From NCBI GenBank assembly GCA_013286315.1, contig JABDFX010000020.1:1-37310 (forward strand): a stretch of 37,310 bases of DNA. Reading direction: 5' to 3'. Positions 1-8,538 of this stretch are shown piece after piece (positions within the stretch are counted from its first letter, which is position 1; every line of letters begins with the position of its first letter). Below the pieces are notes generated by a model. The model made no database searches. It was not told where the DNA came from and saw only the letters and a program-made list of their open reading frames with translations. This DNA comes from Bacteroidota bacterium (GTDB lineage Bacteria; Bacteroidota; Bacteroidia; Chitinophagales; Chitinophagaceae). A program made the position numbers and the translations under genes.

Positions 1-1649
1 CCACGCAGCTGGGTTGAACCCCCGTTTATGCGATAAAATTTTTGCAACGTTAGTTTTACAGTGCCCAGCTGTCCTGCCCCATCATTAAAACCCATATTTT
101 TATCCAGTGGAATATTGCGCTGAACTGTCCCTTTACCATAAGTACTTGTGCTGCCAATGATCACACCTCTGTGATAATCCTGAATGGCAGCTGCAAAAAT
201 CTCAGAAGCCGATGCACTAAATTCATTTACCATCACGGCCAGGGGTCCATCATATAATACCGCCCTGTCCTTATCATCCAAAACCTGCGGTTTACCATCA
301 CGGTCACGCACCTGGACAACAGGACCCTGATCTATAAAGAGTCCCACCATTTTGACTACGTCATATAAGGAACCTCCTCCATTATTACGCAGGTCAAGTA
401 CAATGCCATCTACTTTAGCTTCTTTCAACTTAATAATTTCCCTGGCTACATCCGTGGAGCAACGATTTCCTTTTGGATTATCGAAATCAGCATAAAATTC
501 CGGAAGAAAAATATACCCGATTTTACCTTTGTCACTTTGAACGATAACACTCTTTGCAAATTTTTCATCCTGCACTATTTCATCCCGGACAAGTGTAACT
601 ACTTTAACTGACCCGTCGGCTTTTTTAAGCGTTAATTTCACCTCAGTCCCTTTATTACCGCGGATTATTTTAACAGCATCCTCCACCATATAACTTGTGA
701 GATCCACAGGTTCCTGATTGCCCTGACCAACTTTAAGAATAACGTCTCCAACGTTCACCTGACCGGACTTCCATGCCGGACTTCCGGTTACGAGAGTGAC
801 TATTTTAATGGTGCCATCTTCATCGCGCAAGGCCGCACCGATACCATAAAAACGGCCACTCATATCTTCGTCAAAAGATCTTTTTTCAACAGGCGGAAAA
901 TAATCCGTATGAGGATCCATGCATTGCACGATCGTCTCAACAAATACATTGAAAAAATCATCATCGTCCGCTTTGATCTTAAGATGATCGTAAAAGCGGT
1001 CAGAAATTTTTAAAGTTTTATCCCGGGCCTCCTTTTCCAGTTGTTCGTTGGTCTTTGTGACATAGCCGGCTTTACTTTTTGCAGCTTCCTGCTGATCCAG
1101 CAAATCAACGTATTTTTCCAGGGTCAGGTATTTTAATTTTTTTCTTATTTCTTCCCGTTGAGCTGCGGCACTGGCAGGATAATCCAGTTTTTCATAATCA
1201 AGGTTTACGGTTTCCTGCTTATTAAAATCAAATGGCTGAGAAAGAATTTCATGCGTAATGTTCTGGGTTTCCTGTAATCTTTTCTTATAAGCCGCTACCA
1301 CAGCAGGTACAAATTGCACAGGAACTTTTCCCAGGATTTCATCGTCGAGCTGATTTTGGTACCTGGACAGCTCCAGGATATCTGATTTCAGGAAAATTTT
1401 CTTCTCCACGTCTACTTCGCCCAGGAACTTCTTAAAAACCTCTTTGGAAAACTGGTCATCTATATTTTTAGGACTGTAGTGGATTTCTTCCAGTAATTCG
1501 CTCACATTTTTTAATATTCTCTCGTACTTGGACGGGGGATTGGGTGCAAAAGCAAAAGTTTTCAGGGCTATCGCGATTCCAATAACAGAGATGAACAGGA
1601 CGATGGGTAAATTCCTTTTATTCAACATATGGGAGAACAATTTAGACAT
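1..1649 (-). CDS. prc: Tail-specific protease (Prc/Tsp, S41 family), N-terminal 549 codons; 3' end outside window
   Basis: Periplasmic carboxy-terminal processing protease that degrades or trims proteins from their C-terminus. Translating the minus strand from the ATG at 1649 gives 549 uninterrupted codons running off the window edge. A signal/anchor segment (LPIVLFISVIGIAIALKTFA) lies at about residues 14-33, a long helical Prc N-domain follows, then a PDZ domain from about residue 263 (MSGRFYGIGAAL) and the S41 catalytic domain. The Ser/Lys dyad is visible: serine 480 within SASASEI (478-484) and lysine 506 within TYGKGTVQ. The C-terminal domain is missing only because of the window edge. 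A second in-frame ATG at 1628 (MLNKRNLP) still leaves a good signal segment; the perfect -7 motif at 1654-1661 would suit that later start better. Family assignment is secure; the exact start is not. Confidence 0.93.
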   Translation of the reverse strand, partial: MSKLFSHMLNKRNLPIVLFISVIGIAIALKTFAFAPNPPSKYERILKNVSELLEEIHYSPKNIDDQFSKEVFKKFLGEVDVEKKIFLKSDILELSRYQNQLDDEILGKVPVQFVPAVVAAYKKRLQETQNITHEILSQPFDFNKQETVNLDYEKLDYPASAAAQREEIRKKLKYLTLEKYVDLLDQQEAAKSKAGYVTKTNEQLEKEARDKTLKISDRFYDHLKIKADDDDFFNVFVETIVQCMDPHTDYFPPVEKRSFDEDMSGRFYGIGAALRDEDGTIKIVTLVTGSPAWKSGQVNVGDVILKVGQGNQEPVDLTSYMVEDAVKIIRGNKGTEVKLTLKKADGSVKVVTLVRDEIVQDEKFAKSVIVQSDKGKIGYIFLPEFYADFDNPKGNRCSTDVAREIIKLKEAKVDGIVLDLRNNGGGSLYDVVKMVGLFIDQGPVVQVRDRDGKPQVLDDKDRAVLYDGPLAVMVNEFSASASEIFAAAIQDYHRGVIIGSTSTYGKGTVQRNIPLDKNMGFNDGAGQLGTVKLTLQKFYRINGGSTQLR

Positions 1650-1653
1650 TGTT

Positions 1654-1661
1654 CAAAAATA
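1654..1661 (-). promoter_or_regulatory. Possible -7 element before the tail-specific protease
   Basis: On the minus strand this reads TATTTTTG, an exact match to the Bacteroidota -7 consensus TAnnTTTG. No TTG lies at the usual 17-23 nt upstream spacing, so support is weak. If real, transcription would begin close to the ATG at 1649 and would favour translation from the ATG at 1628. Confidence 0.3.
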
Positions 1662-1855
1662 ACGATTAATGCTTCTGTATTGTTGTTGGGGAGACTAATA
1701 TTAACCAGCCCTTACGTTAACGGCAAATATTATGTACGACTGGTGTCGTATGTTAATATCCATTGATAATTTTCCTGTTATTTCGCGATTAAAAACCAGT
1801 GTTTATATAAACTTCCCTCCAAAATTTTCAAATTCCCGAATCTCCCAATTTTCCT

Positions 1856-1863
1856 TAAATTTG
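1856..1863 (+). promoter_or_regulatory. -7 promoter element for tRNA-His
   Basis: TAAATTTG is an exact match to TAnnTTTG and ends 12 nt before the first base of the tRNA acceptor stem, a natural spacing for a tRNA promoter. A clear TTG -33 element is not visible; the upstream sequence is only AT-rich. The rest of 1650-1855 shows no gene. Confidence 0.5.
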
Positions 1864-1875
1864 CCGTCCCGAATG

Positions 1876-1949
1876 GTGGTTGTAGCTCAGCTGGTTAGAG
1901 CACTAGATTGTGGTTCTAGGGGTCGCGGGTTCGAACCCCGTCATCCACC
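1876..1949 (+). tRNA. tRNA-His (anticodon GTG)
   Basis: A full cloverleaf can be drawn. The acceptor is GTGGTTG (1876-1882) with CATCCAC (1942-1948); the D arm is GCTC/GAGC; the anticodon stem is CTAGA/TCTAG with loop TTGTGGT, placing anticodon GTG at 1910-1912; the T arm is GCGGG/CCCGT with loop TTCGAAC. The extra 5' G expected for histidine tRNA (G-1) is at 1875, opposite discriminator C at 1949. The CCA end is not encoded (bases after 1949 are CAT), so CCA must be added enzymatically. One acceptor pair, 5-68, is a T-T mismatch. A T-rich run (1952-1958) follows and may end transcription. Confidence 0.96.
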
Positions 1950-2065
1950 CATTTTTTTCCTTTTCGGAGGACTTCCCTTGTTTTTACTAATTCTGCTGTT
2001 AACAAGCTTTTAGCAAGGGGTTCAGGCACGTTCCTTGAACTTTAAAATTTCCAATAGAACCAATA

Positions 2066-4972
2066 ATGAAAATTTTGCTGCGTTGTTATTCGTCGGGATG
2101 TCTCTTATTCCTGATTTCTGCCGCAGCGTTTTCACAGGATTCAACCCGAAAACCGTTACCAGCAATACCAATGGATACGCTGGTATCCACAATTACGCGA
2201 AATTTACAGGACACTATCTCACATGATCGGTTAAAAGATTCAGTACCCCTTACCGCACCGGACTCATCCCGGCAAAAACCTGGTATTTCATTGGCTGATT
2301 CAACACATATTCATGCTGGAGATTCGGTTCGCCACAAATCCAGGACGACGCTCGCCGCTGCGGGATCGGCAGGTTTTTCCAGTAGCAGGCGCAATGGCAG
2401 CGGAAGGCAATCTCCGGCCATCGGCCATTTTTATGGACGAATTGTGGATGCAAAAACCAATAAGGGATTGGACGGCACATCCGTTCAGTTGGTTATGACA
2501 TTATTTGATTCCGCCGCACATAGTCGCCGTGATTCTGTAATTCGTGGAGCAATTACCCCATCCAACGGAGATTTCAGTTTCGAAAATCTTCCCATTCTTG
2601 GAAGTTATCAATTAAAATTAACTGCCATCGGTTATAAGCCGGTAAATCAACACATTGCTTTTAGTCTTACAGATGCTCAAAGTACAGACCCGGAGCAACG
2701 ATTGGGAGCAGTTGATAAAGATTTGGGAAATATCAAAATGGAAATCGATCCTACAAGTCTTCAGCAGGTAACCGTTACAGCTGACAAGCCACTGATTCAA
2801 CTGGGCATAGACCGCAAAGTGTATAATGTGGAGAAAGACCTTTCGGCTTCGGGTGGAACTGCCGTGGATATCATGAAAAATATTCCTTCACTTGCAGTTG
2901 ATATCGATGGAAATGTAACATTACGAAATGCGCCGCCTACGATTTTTGTGGACGGCCGGCCGACTACACTTACCCTGGATCAAATTCCGGCGGATGAAAT
3001 CGAGAGTGTGGAAATCATTACAAATCCCGGAGCAAAGTTCGATGCATCCGGTGGAGTCTCCGGCATATTGAATATTGTCATGAAAAAAAACCGCAAGGCG
3101 GGTTATAACGGTGCCTTGCGTGCAGGGATCGACAAACGGGGCGGATATAATTTTGGCGGAAATCTGAATATAAAGGAAGGAAAATTTAATTTTTTCGGAA
3201 GTGCCAATATCAATCACCGTAAAACTATTTCACCAGGCACAACTGACCGCCTGACATTTATTTCAAATCCGGAGTATCAGCTGCATCAGGTAGATAGCAA
3301 TGTAAACAGCAGTCATTTTGTGTTTGGGAGGCTGGGTTTTGATTATTTTCTGGACAACAGAAATACATTTACGATTTCAGGGACACTTGTTCACGGAACA
3401 TCCAAACCATATACAAACAGCAACATCACACAGGATACCTTATATGACAATGGCTATTCTAACAGCTCATTCACGCAGCGTTATTCCAATAATTCCACAG
3501 AGTTTAAAAATAAATCGGGCATGCTCAGTTTTAAGCATAATTTCCCCAGATCAGGAGAAGACTGGACCGCCGATGCCAACTATACAAACGGAGAAACCAA
3601 CAGTATCAATCAAACAAATTCTTATTTATTTGAAAATCCGGATGGACCCCTGTCGAGTATTTATAAGCAACAAACTAACTCTTCCGCAAAAAATGAATTC
3701 ATTACTGCGCAAACGGATTTCACCAATCCATTTACAGAAAAATCAAAATTAGAAGCAGGAGGCCGGATCGCCGTGCGAAATATTGGGAACCTGAATAACT
3801 TCTACACGGTAGATAGCATAGGGAATCTGGTCTACCAGCCTCTGCTTTCATCCAACTATAATTACCATGACCAGGTTTTGGCAGGATATATCCAGTATAC
3901 AAATTCGGTAGGAAAATTTGGTTTCCAACTTGGTTTGCGTGCCGAAAATTCAAGCTATCGTGGCACGAACAGCTTTGCTGAAAAAGATCCGAATAATCAG
4001 GGTAGTTTAAAGGATACCATAGGCTCATTCAGCAATAATTATCCAGTCAGTCTCTTCCCGAGCGTATTTCTGACACAGAAATTGAACGATGATCAGAGCC
4101 TTCAGTTGAATTATACGCGCAGAATCGACAGGCCCAGCTTTCTCCAGCTCTCACCATATACCGACTATTCAGATTCACTGAACCTGAGCCGGGGTAACCC
4201 AAATCTGAAACCCCAGTTTACGAATTCGTTTGAAATGTCCTACCAATTAAACTATCAGAAAAATACCTTCCTGAGCTCCGTATATTATAAATATACTACC
4301 GACCTGATTACCCGTTATCAGACCAAAGAAGTGAATCCGCTGACAGATTCGACTGTGTTGATCAATACATTTATTAATGCTAATTCCAGTTATATCGGCG
4401 GATTGGAACTTATCGGACGAAATAGTCTGACCAGTTGGTGGGATCTTACCACCAATCTGAATTTCTATACATCTAAAATCAACGCGGCGGATTCAATTCA
4501 AACGGCGCCGGCCAGTCTTAGCTGGTTTGCCAAAATAAATATGACTTTTAAAATGCCAAAGAATTTTACTCTGCAAATAACTGGGGACTATACCTCTAAG
4601 ACTGTTCTTCCTCCTGGCGGTACCGCCGGAACCGGTGGCGGAGGCAGGGGTGGCACAGTCAGCGGGAATGCACAGGGTTATTCCCTGCCGACAGGAGGGG
4701 CTGACGCTTCGTTGAAATATGAATTCCTGAAAAACAAGGCAGCCAGCCTCACTTTCAGTATGAATGATATCTTCGCTACCCGTCGTTCGGATGTGTTCAT
4801 CAATTCTCAATATTCCACCCAACATACCCTGCGATACAGGGATCCTCAGTTTTTCCGTCTGCAGTTTAACTATCGGTTTGGAAAAGTGGATGTATCCCTT
4901 TTTAAACGAAAACCAAAGCAGGAGGATCCTGATAATCTCCAAAACGGCACTGATACTCCTCTTACTCAATAA
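2066..4972 (+). CDS. Outer-membrane beta-barrel protein with carboxypeptidase-regulatory-like N-domain (TonB-receptor-like)
   Basis: A 968-residue outer-membrane protein. An N-terminal signal peptide (LLFLISAAAFSQ, cleavage about residue 24) is followed by a Ser/Thr-rich stretch to about residue 120, a CarboxypepD_reg-like beta-sandwich at about 122-235 (GHFYGRIVDAKTNKGLDGTS onward), then a plug-like domain (LQQVTVTADKPLIQLGIDRK to SGILNIVMKK, about 243-350) and a C-terminal barrel rich in aromatic, Asn and Ser residues ending in strands such as FFRLQFNYRFGK. This is the layout of the Bacteroidota outer membrane beta-barrel family (OMP_b-brl_3). There is no SusD-like partner next to it, so a SusC role in glycan import is not supported; the substrate is unknown. 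A Gly-rich loop lies near residues 850-865. A strong terminator follows, so it is probably monocistronic. Confidence 0.88.
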   Translation: MKILLRCYSSGCLLFLISAAAFSQDSTRKPLPAIPMDTLVSTITRNLQDTISHDRLKDSVPLTAPDSSRQKPGISLADSTHIHAGDSVRHKSRTTLAAAGSAGFSSSRRNGSGRQSPAIGHFYGRIVDAKTNKGLDGTSVQLVMTLFDSAAHSRRDSVIRGAITPSNGDFSFENLPILGSYQLKLTAIGYKPVNQHIAFSLTDAQSTDPEQRLGAVDKDLGNIKMEIDPTSLQQVTVTADKPLIQLGIDRKVYNVEKDLSASGGTAVDIMKNIPSLAVDIDGNVTLRNAPPTIFVDGRPTTLTLDQIPADEIESVEIITNPGAKFDASGGVSGILNIVMKKNRKAGYNGALRAGIDKRGGYNFGGNLNIKEGKFNFFGSANINHRKTISPGTTDRLTFISNPEYQLHQVDSNVNSSHFVFGRLGFDYFLDNRNTFTISGTLVHGTSKPYTNSNITQDTLYDNGYSNSSFTQRYSNNSTEFKNKSGMLSFKHNFPRSGEDWTADANYTNGETNSINQTNSYLFENPDGPLSSIYKQQTNSSAKNEFITAQTDFTNPFTEKSKLEAGGRIAVRNIGNLNNFYTVDSIGNLVYQPLLSSNYNYHDQVLAGYIQYTNSVGKFGFQLGLRAENSSYRGTNSFAEKDPNNQGSLKDTIGSFSNNYPVSLFPSVFLTQKLNDDQSLQLNYTRRIDRPSFLQLSPYTDYSDSLNLSRGNPNLKPQFTNSFEMSYQLNYQKNTFLSSVYYKYTTDLITRYQTKEVNPLTDSTVLINTFINANSSYIGGLELIGRNSLTSWWDLTTNLNFYTSKINAADSIQTAPASLSWFAKINMTFKMPKNFTLQITGDYTSKTVLPPGGTAGTGGGGRGGTVSGNAQGYSLPTGGADASLKYEFLKNKAASLTFSMNDIFATRRSDVFINSQYSTQHTLRYRDPQFFRLQFNYRFGKVDVSLFKRKPKQEDPDNLQNGTDTPLTQ

Positions 4973-4988
4973 GTTAAGTAGCTATCTG

Positions 4989-5017
4989 GACCTCTGTTCC
5001 AACAGAGGTCATTTTTT
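4989..5017 (+). terminator. Rho-independent terminator after the barrel gene
   Basis: GACCTCTGTT (4989-4998) pairs perfectly with AACAGAGGTC (5001-5010), with a two-base CC spacer between the arms so the top pairs open to form the loop, followed by ATTTTTT. It starts 16 nt after the stop codon at 4972 and separates the barrel gene from topA. Confidence 0.9.
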
Positions 5018-5078
5018 ACTTTCAATGTTATACTGTAAAATTGCACGCCTTAGGGTCGTTTAAATCATTCAAAATAGC

Positions 5079-7424
5079 ATGGCGAAAAATTTATTGATCG
5101 TGGAGTCCCCGGCAAAAGCCAAGACAATTGAAAGAATTCTGGGGGAGGATTTTGAGGTAAAAAGCTGCTATGGTCATATCCGTGACCTTGAAAGGGCTGA
5201 CATGGGGATTGATCTGAATAATAAATATAAGCCGAGATATATTGTACCGGAAGATAAAGAAAAGGTTGTCAAGGAATTAAAAAGTATTGCCAAGAAATCG
5301 GGCGAAGTATGGCTGGCCACGGATGAGGATCGCGAGGGAGAAGCCATCAGCTGGCATCTTTGTGAAGTTCTGGGCCTGGACCCCAAAACAACCAAACGCA
5401 TCGTTTTTCATGAAATAACCAAACCTGCTATTGAATCTGCCGTTCGGAACCCCAGAACGGTTGATATGAACCTGGTAAATGCACAACAAGCCAGACGTAT
5501 ACTGGATCGGATCGTAGGATTTGAACTGAGCCCCGTACTCTGGCGGAAAATGAGCATGAAAAATAATCTCAGCGCCGGCAGGGTACAAAGCGTCGCCGTA
5601 CGGATTATTGCAGAAAGGGAAAGAGAAATCAACGCTTTTAATCCCCAGAGTACATTCCGGATTGAAGCTTCATTTTCAGCAAAAGACATAACCGGAAAAA
5701 ATGTTGTTTTTTCTGCTGAAGGCAAAAAATACTCAGATGAAATAAGTGCAGAAGTTTTTTTACAAAGTTGCCTCCATGCAGACTATACAGTTGCTGATAT
5801 ACAGATCAAGCCGGGCAAGAAATCACCTGCGGCACCATTTACAACTTCCACTTTACAGCAGGAAGCCTCCCGAAAACTTGGATATGGTGTAAGCCGTACG
5901 ATGTTGCTGGCTCAAAAACTATATGAAAGCGGTAAGATCACATATATGCGAACCGATAGTGTGAGCCTGAGCGACACAGCCATGGACAGTCTCAAAAATG
6001 AAATCAACAGTAAGTACGGAAAAAAGTATTACCAGAAACGTGCTTTTAAAAATAAAAATGAAAATGCGCAGGAAGCGCATGAAGCTATCCGCCCAACTTA
6101 CATGGAAAATGACACGGTCGAAGATTCCGATCTCCGTCGTTTATATGAATTAATCTGGAAAAGAACCATGGCTTCTCAAATGGCAGATGCAGATCTTGAA
6201 AAAACAACTGCCATTATTCAGATATCTACCAATAAGGAAGAATTAAGGGCAAATGGCGAGGTCTTGAAATTTGACGGATTTTTAAAGGTATACAGGGAGG
6301 ATCGGGACGATGATGAAATTTCGGATGAAGAAAATCAGGAGGGTATGTTGCCGCCTTTATCGGTAAATCAAAAACTTCCCTTTCTGGAAATGCTCGCCAC
6401 AGAGCGTTTCAGCCGTCCCCTGCCCCGATATACTGAAGCATCGCTGGTTAAAAAACTGGAGGAACTGGGTATCGGAAGGCCTTCCACCTATGCGCCTACT
6501 ATTTCCACTATTCTCAAAAGAGGATACGTTGAAAAACGCGACAAGGAAGGTGTGTTACGAAATTTCAGGGTACTGAAATTGAAAGAAAATAAAATCAGTA
6601 AAATTTCTGATCAGGAAACAACTGGCGCGGAAAAATCAAAACTATTTCCAACCGATCTCGGACTTGTAGTGACCGATTTTCTCAAACTGTATTTTGATGA
6701 TATCATGGATTATAATTTCACTGCCCGGATTGAAGCAGAGTTTGACGAGGTTGCCAGTGGTAAAATCGAGTGGAACAACATGATTGATGATTTTTATATT
6801 CCATTCAAGAAAGATGTCGAAAATACCATTGAAACCGCAGAGCGTATCAGTGGAGAAAGAGAACTGGGAGTGGATCCGGTATCCGGCAAAAAACTTATTG
6901 TGCGTATGGGCCGTTACGGACCGATGGCTCAGATTGGTGAACAAAATGATGAAGAAAAACCACGGTTTGCCAAATTAAAAAATACGCAAAGCATTGAGAC
7001 CATCAATCTTGAAGATGCACTTGAATTATTTAAGCTTCCACGCAATCTGGGTTCCTTTGAAGGCACAGATGTAACTGTGAGTATCGGAAGATTTGGTCCG
7101 TATATTGCCCACGACAAGAAGTTCTATTCACTCGGAAAAGAATTTGATCCATATACGATCAGTTTTGAAGAAGCCATTCCCATCGTGGTGGAAAAAAGGG
7201 CTGCCAAGGAACAAAGGACGATTAAAGTTTTTGAGAAGGAGAAAATTCAGTTGCTTCGCGGACCTTATGGACCCTATATCAAACAGGGACTTCGCAATTA
7301 TAAAATCCCCAAAGAAAAGCAGGATATGGTGGAAACACTTGAATTGCCTGAAATCAAGGCCATCATTGAAGATGTGAAGGCCAATCCTCCCAAAAGAGTT
7401 CCCAAGAAAAAGAAATCCTCATAA
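5079..7424 (+). CDS. topA: DNA topoisomerase I (type IA)
   Basis: Relaxes negatively supercoiled DNA by transient cleavage of one strand. The 781-residue protein starts with a Toprim domain (KNLLIVESPAKAKTIERIL, then DEDREGEAISWH with the metal-binding acidic residues). The catalytic tyrosine is Tyr289 in KITYMRTDS. Further type IA signatures are AGRVQSVAVRII and GIGRPSTYAPTI. The C-terminus carries no Cys4 zinc ribbons; instead it has repeated Toprim_C_rpt-like modules with the motifs GRYGPMAQIG, GRFGPYIA and GPYGPYIK, and a basic tail (PKRVPKKKKSS). That zinc-free C-terminus is usual for this phylum. No clear promoter motif is visible in the 60 nt after the preceding terminator. Start chosen at the ATG giving the conserved MAKNLLIVESP beginning. 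Confidence 0.98.
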   Translation: MAKNLLIVESPAKAKTIERILGEDFEVKSCYGHIRDLERADMGIDLNNKYKPRYIVPEDKEKVVKELKSIAKKSGEVWLATDEDREGEAISWHLCEVLGLDPKTTKRIVFHEITKPAIESAVRNPRTVDMNLVNAQQARRILDRIVGFELSPVLWRKMSMKNNLSAGRVQSVAVRIIAEREREINAFNPQSTFRIEASFSAKDITGKNVVFSAEGKKYSDEISAEVFLQSCLHADYTVADIQIKPGKKSPAAPFTTSTLQQEASRKLGYGVSRTMLLAQKLYESGKITYMRTDSVSLSDTAMDSLKNEINSKYGKKYYQKRAFKNKNENAQEAHEAIRPTYMENDTVEDSDLRRLYELIWKRTMASQMADADLEKTTAIIQISTNKEELRANGEVLKFDGFLKVYREDRDDDEISDEENQEGMLPPLSVNQKLPFLEMLATERFSRPLPRYTEASLVKKLEELGIGRPSTYAPTISTILKRGYVEKRDKEGVLRNFRVLKLKENKISKISDQETTGAEKSKLFPTDLGLVVTDFLKLYFDDIMDYNFTARIEAEFDEVASGKIEWNNMIDDFYIPFKKDVENTIETAERISGERELGVDPVSGKKLIVRMGRYGPMAQIGEQNDEEKPRFAKLKNTQSIETINLEDALELFKLPRNLGSFEGTDVTVSIGRFGPYIAHDKKFYSLGKEFDPYTISFEEAIPIVVEKRAAKEQRTIKVFEKEKIQLLRGPYGPYIKQGLRNYKIPKEKQDMVETLELPEIKAIIEDVKANPPKRVPKKKKSS

Positions 7425-7592
7425 GATTTTTAAAAATCCTGCGTTATCCAATCAGGGCAGACGCATTCTTTCTGGAAATAAACATCCGGAAAGGGTTTGT
7501 GGATAAGATTGTCATTGCATTTTTTTTAACTTCTGCGATATTCATCCCGTTAACCCTGACTGTATATCGTCTGAAGAAAAATCATCCACCCC

Positions 7593-8465
7593 ATGCAGGA
7601 ATCAAAGGAAATTAAAGCATTGCTTCATCTGATTGATGATCCGGATGAAGAAGTTTTTACTACGGTCAGCAACCGAATCATCAGTTACGGTAGAGGTATC
7701 ATCCCCAATCTGGAATATCTCTGGGAAAATACCTTGCAGGATACTATTCAGGAAAGAATTGAAATGCTCATTCACCGGTTACACTACCGCGACCTGACGG
7801 AGGATTTTCAAAGATGGAAAACCAGCAGTTATCACGATTTACTCACAGCCAGCCTGTTGGTATCCAAGTTCCAATACCCGGATCTGGCAACCAGCCCGGT
7901 ACTTGAAGAAATTGAAAAGCTCCGCAGGAATATCTGGCTGGAATTAAACAGTTATCTGACACCGTTAGAGCAGGTAAATGTGCTTACCAGCATTATTTAC
8001 GGCTATTATAATTTAAAGGGCACCGAAGTCGGATACCAGCATCCGGATGAATTCCTCATTCATAAAGTAATTGAAACCAAAAGAGGAAATACTATTATTA
8101 ACGGTATTGTTTATTTGCTGTTGAGTGAATTGCTGGATATACCGGTAAAAGCTATCAATATTCCCAGGCAGTTTGTATTGGCTTATATCAAACCCGAACT
8201 CGCCGATGAAGACAATAACAAGGCTGCCATCGACCGCATTGAATTTTTTATTGATCCTATGAGCGGCCAGGTATTTACCCAAAAAGATGTGATGAACTAT
8301 TTCAACCGCATTGCCATCACTCCTTCGGATATTCATTTCAAACCCTCGAACCATATCCGGATCATGCAATCTCTGCTGGAAGAGTTCAGTAAGTGTTTCG
8401 ACAATGAGTCAAACCTGTATAAAAAAACCGAATTGCTCATGCTCTCCCGAATGCTAAGTGAATAG
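7593..8465 (+). CDS. SirB1-like / transglutaminase-core-like protein
   Basis: A 290-residue cytoplasmic protein with no signal peptide. The C-terminal half resembles the SirB1 (Transglut_core2) family: TPLEQVNVLTSIIYGYYNLKG, then ETKRGNTIINGIVYLLLSELL and IPVKAINIPRQFVLAYI, where the family has the RGNP...L and PGHF-type motifs. The N-terminal half is helical and resembles HEAT-like repeats (IKALLHLIDDPDEEVFTTVS). The only cysteine is near the C-terminus (FSKCFDN), far from the expected transglutaminase nucleophile site, so enzymatic activity is doubtful. It lies 168 nt after topA on the same strand; this gap contains an AT-rich palindrome (GATTTTTAAAAATC, 7425-7438) but no convincing terminator or promoter. 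Function unknown. Confidence 0.78.
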   Translation: MQESKEIKALLHLIDDPDEEVFTTVSNRIISYGRGIIPNLEYLWENTLQDTIQERIEMLIHRLHYRDLTEDFQRWKTSSYHDLLTASLLVSKFQYPDLATSPVLEEIEKLRRNIWLELNSYLTPLEQVNVLTSIIYGYYNLKGTEVGYQHPDEFLIHKVIETKRGNTIINGIVYLLLSELLDIPVKAINIPRQFVLAYIKPELADEDNNKAAIDRIEFFIDPMSGQVFTQKDVMNYFNRIAITPSDIHFKPSNHIRIMQSLLEEFSKCFDNESNLYKKTELLMLSRMLSE

Positions 8466-8538
8466 CCGTCTGTAATTCTGTTATTTAGCTGTGACCTTCA
8501 TCCGCAATTAGCGTAAATTGGCTAAAATTTTAGCTCTT

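Noticed and set aside
1732-2013. Plus-strand open frame of 93 codons
   Set aside because: It runs straight through the tRNA-His gene and has no protein-like features.
4493-4969. 158-codon minus-strand open frame inside the barrel gene
   Set aside because: Antisense shadow of conserved beta-barrel coding sequence.
2066-4972. SusC-type glycan importer
   Set aside because: No SusD-like lipoprotein or glycoside hydrolase is adjacent, and the barrel resembles the stand-alone OMP_b-brl_3 type.
7425-7438. Palindrome GATTTTTAAAAATC after topA as a terminator
   Set aside because: The stem has almost no G-C pairs and no proper loop or T-tail; listed only as an AT-rich palindrome.
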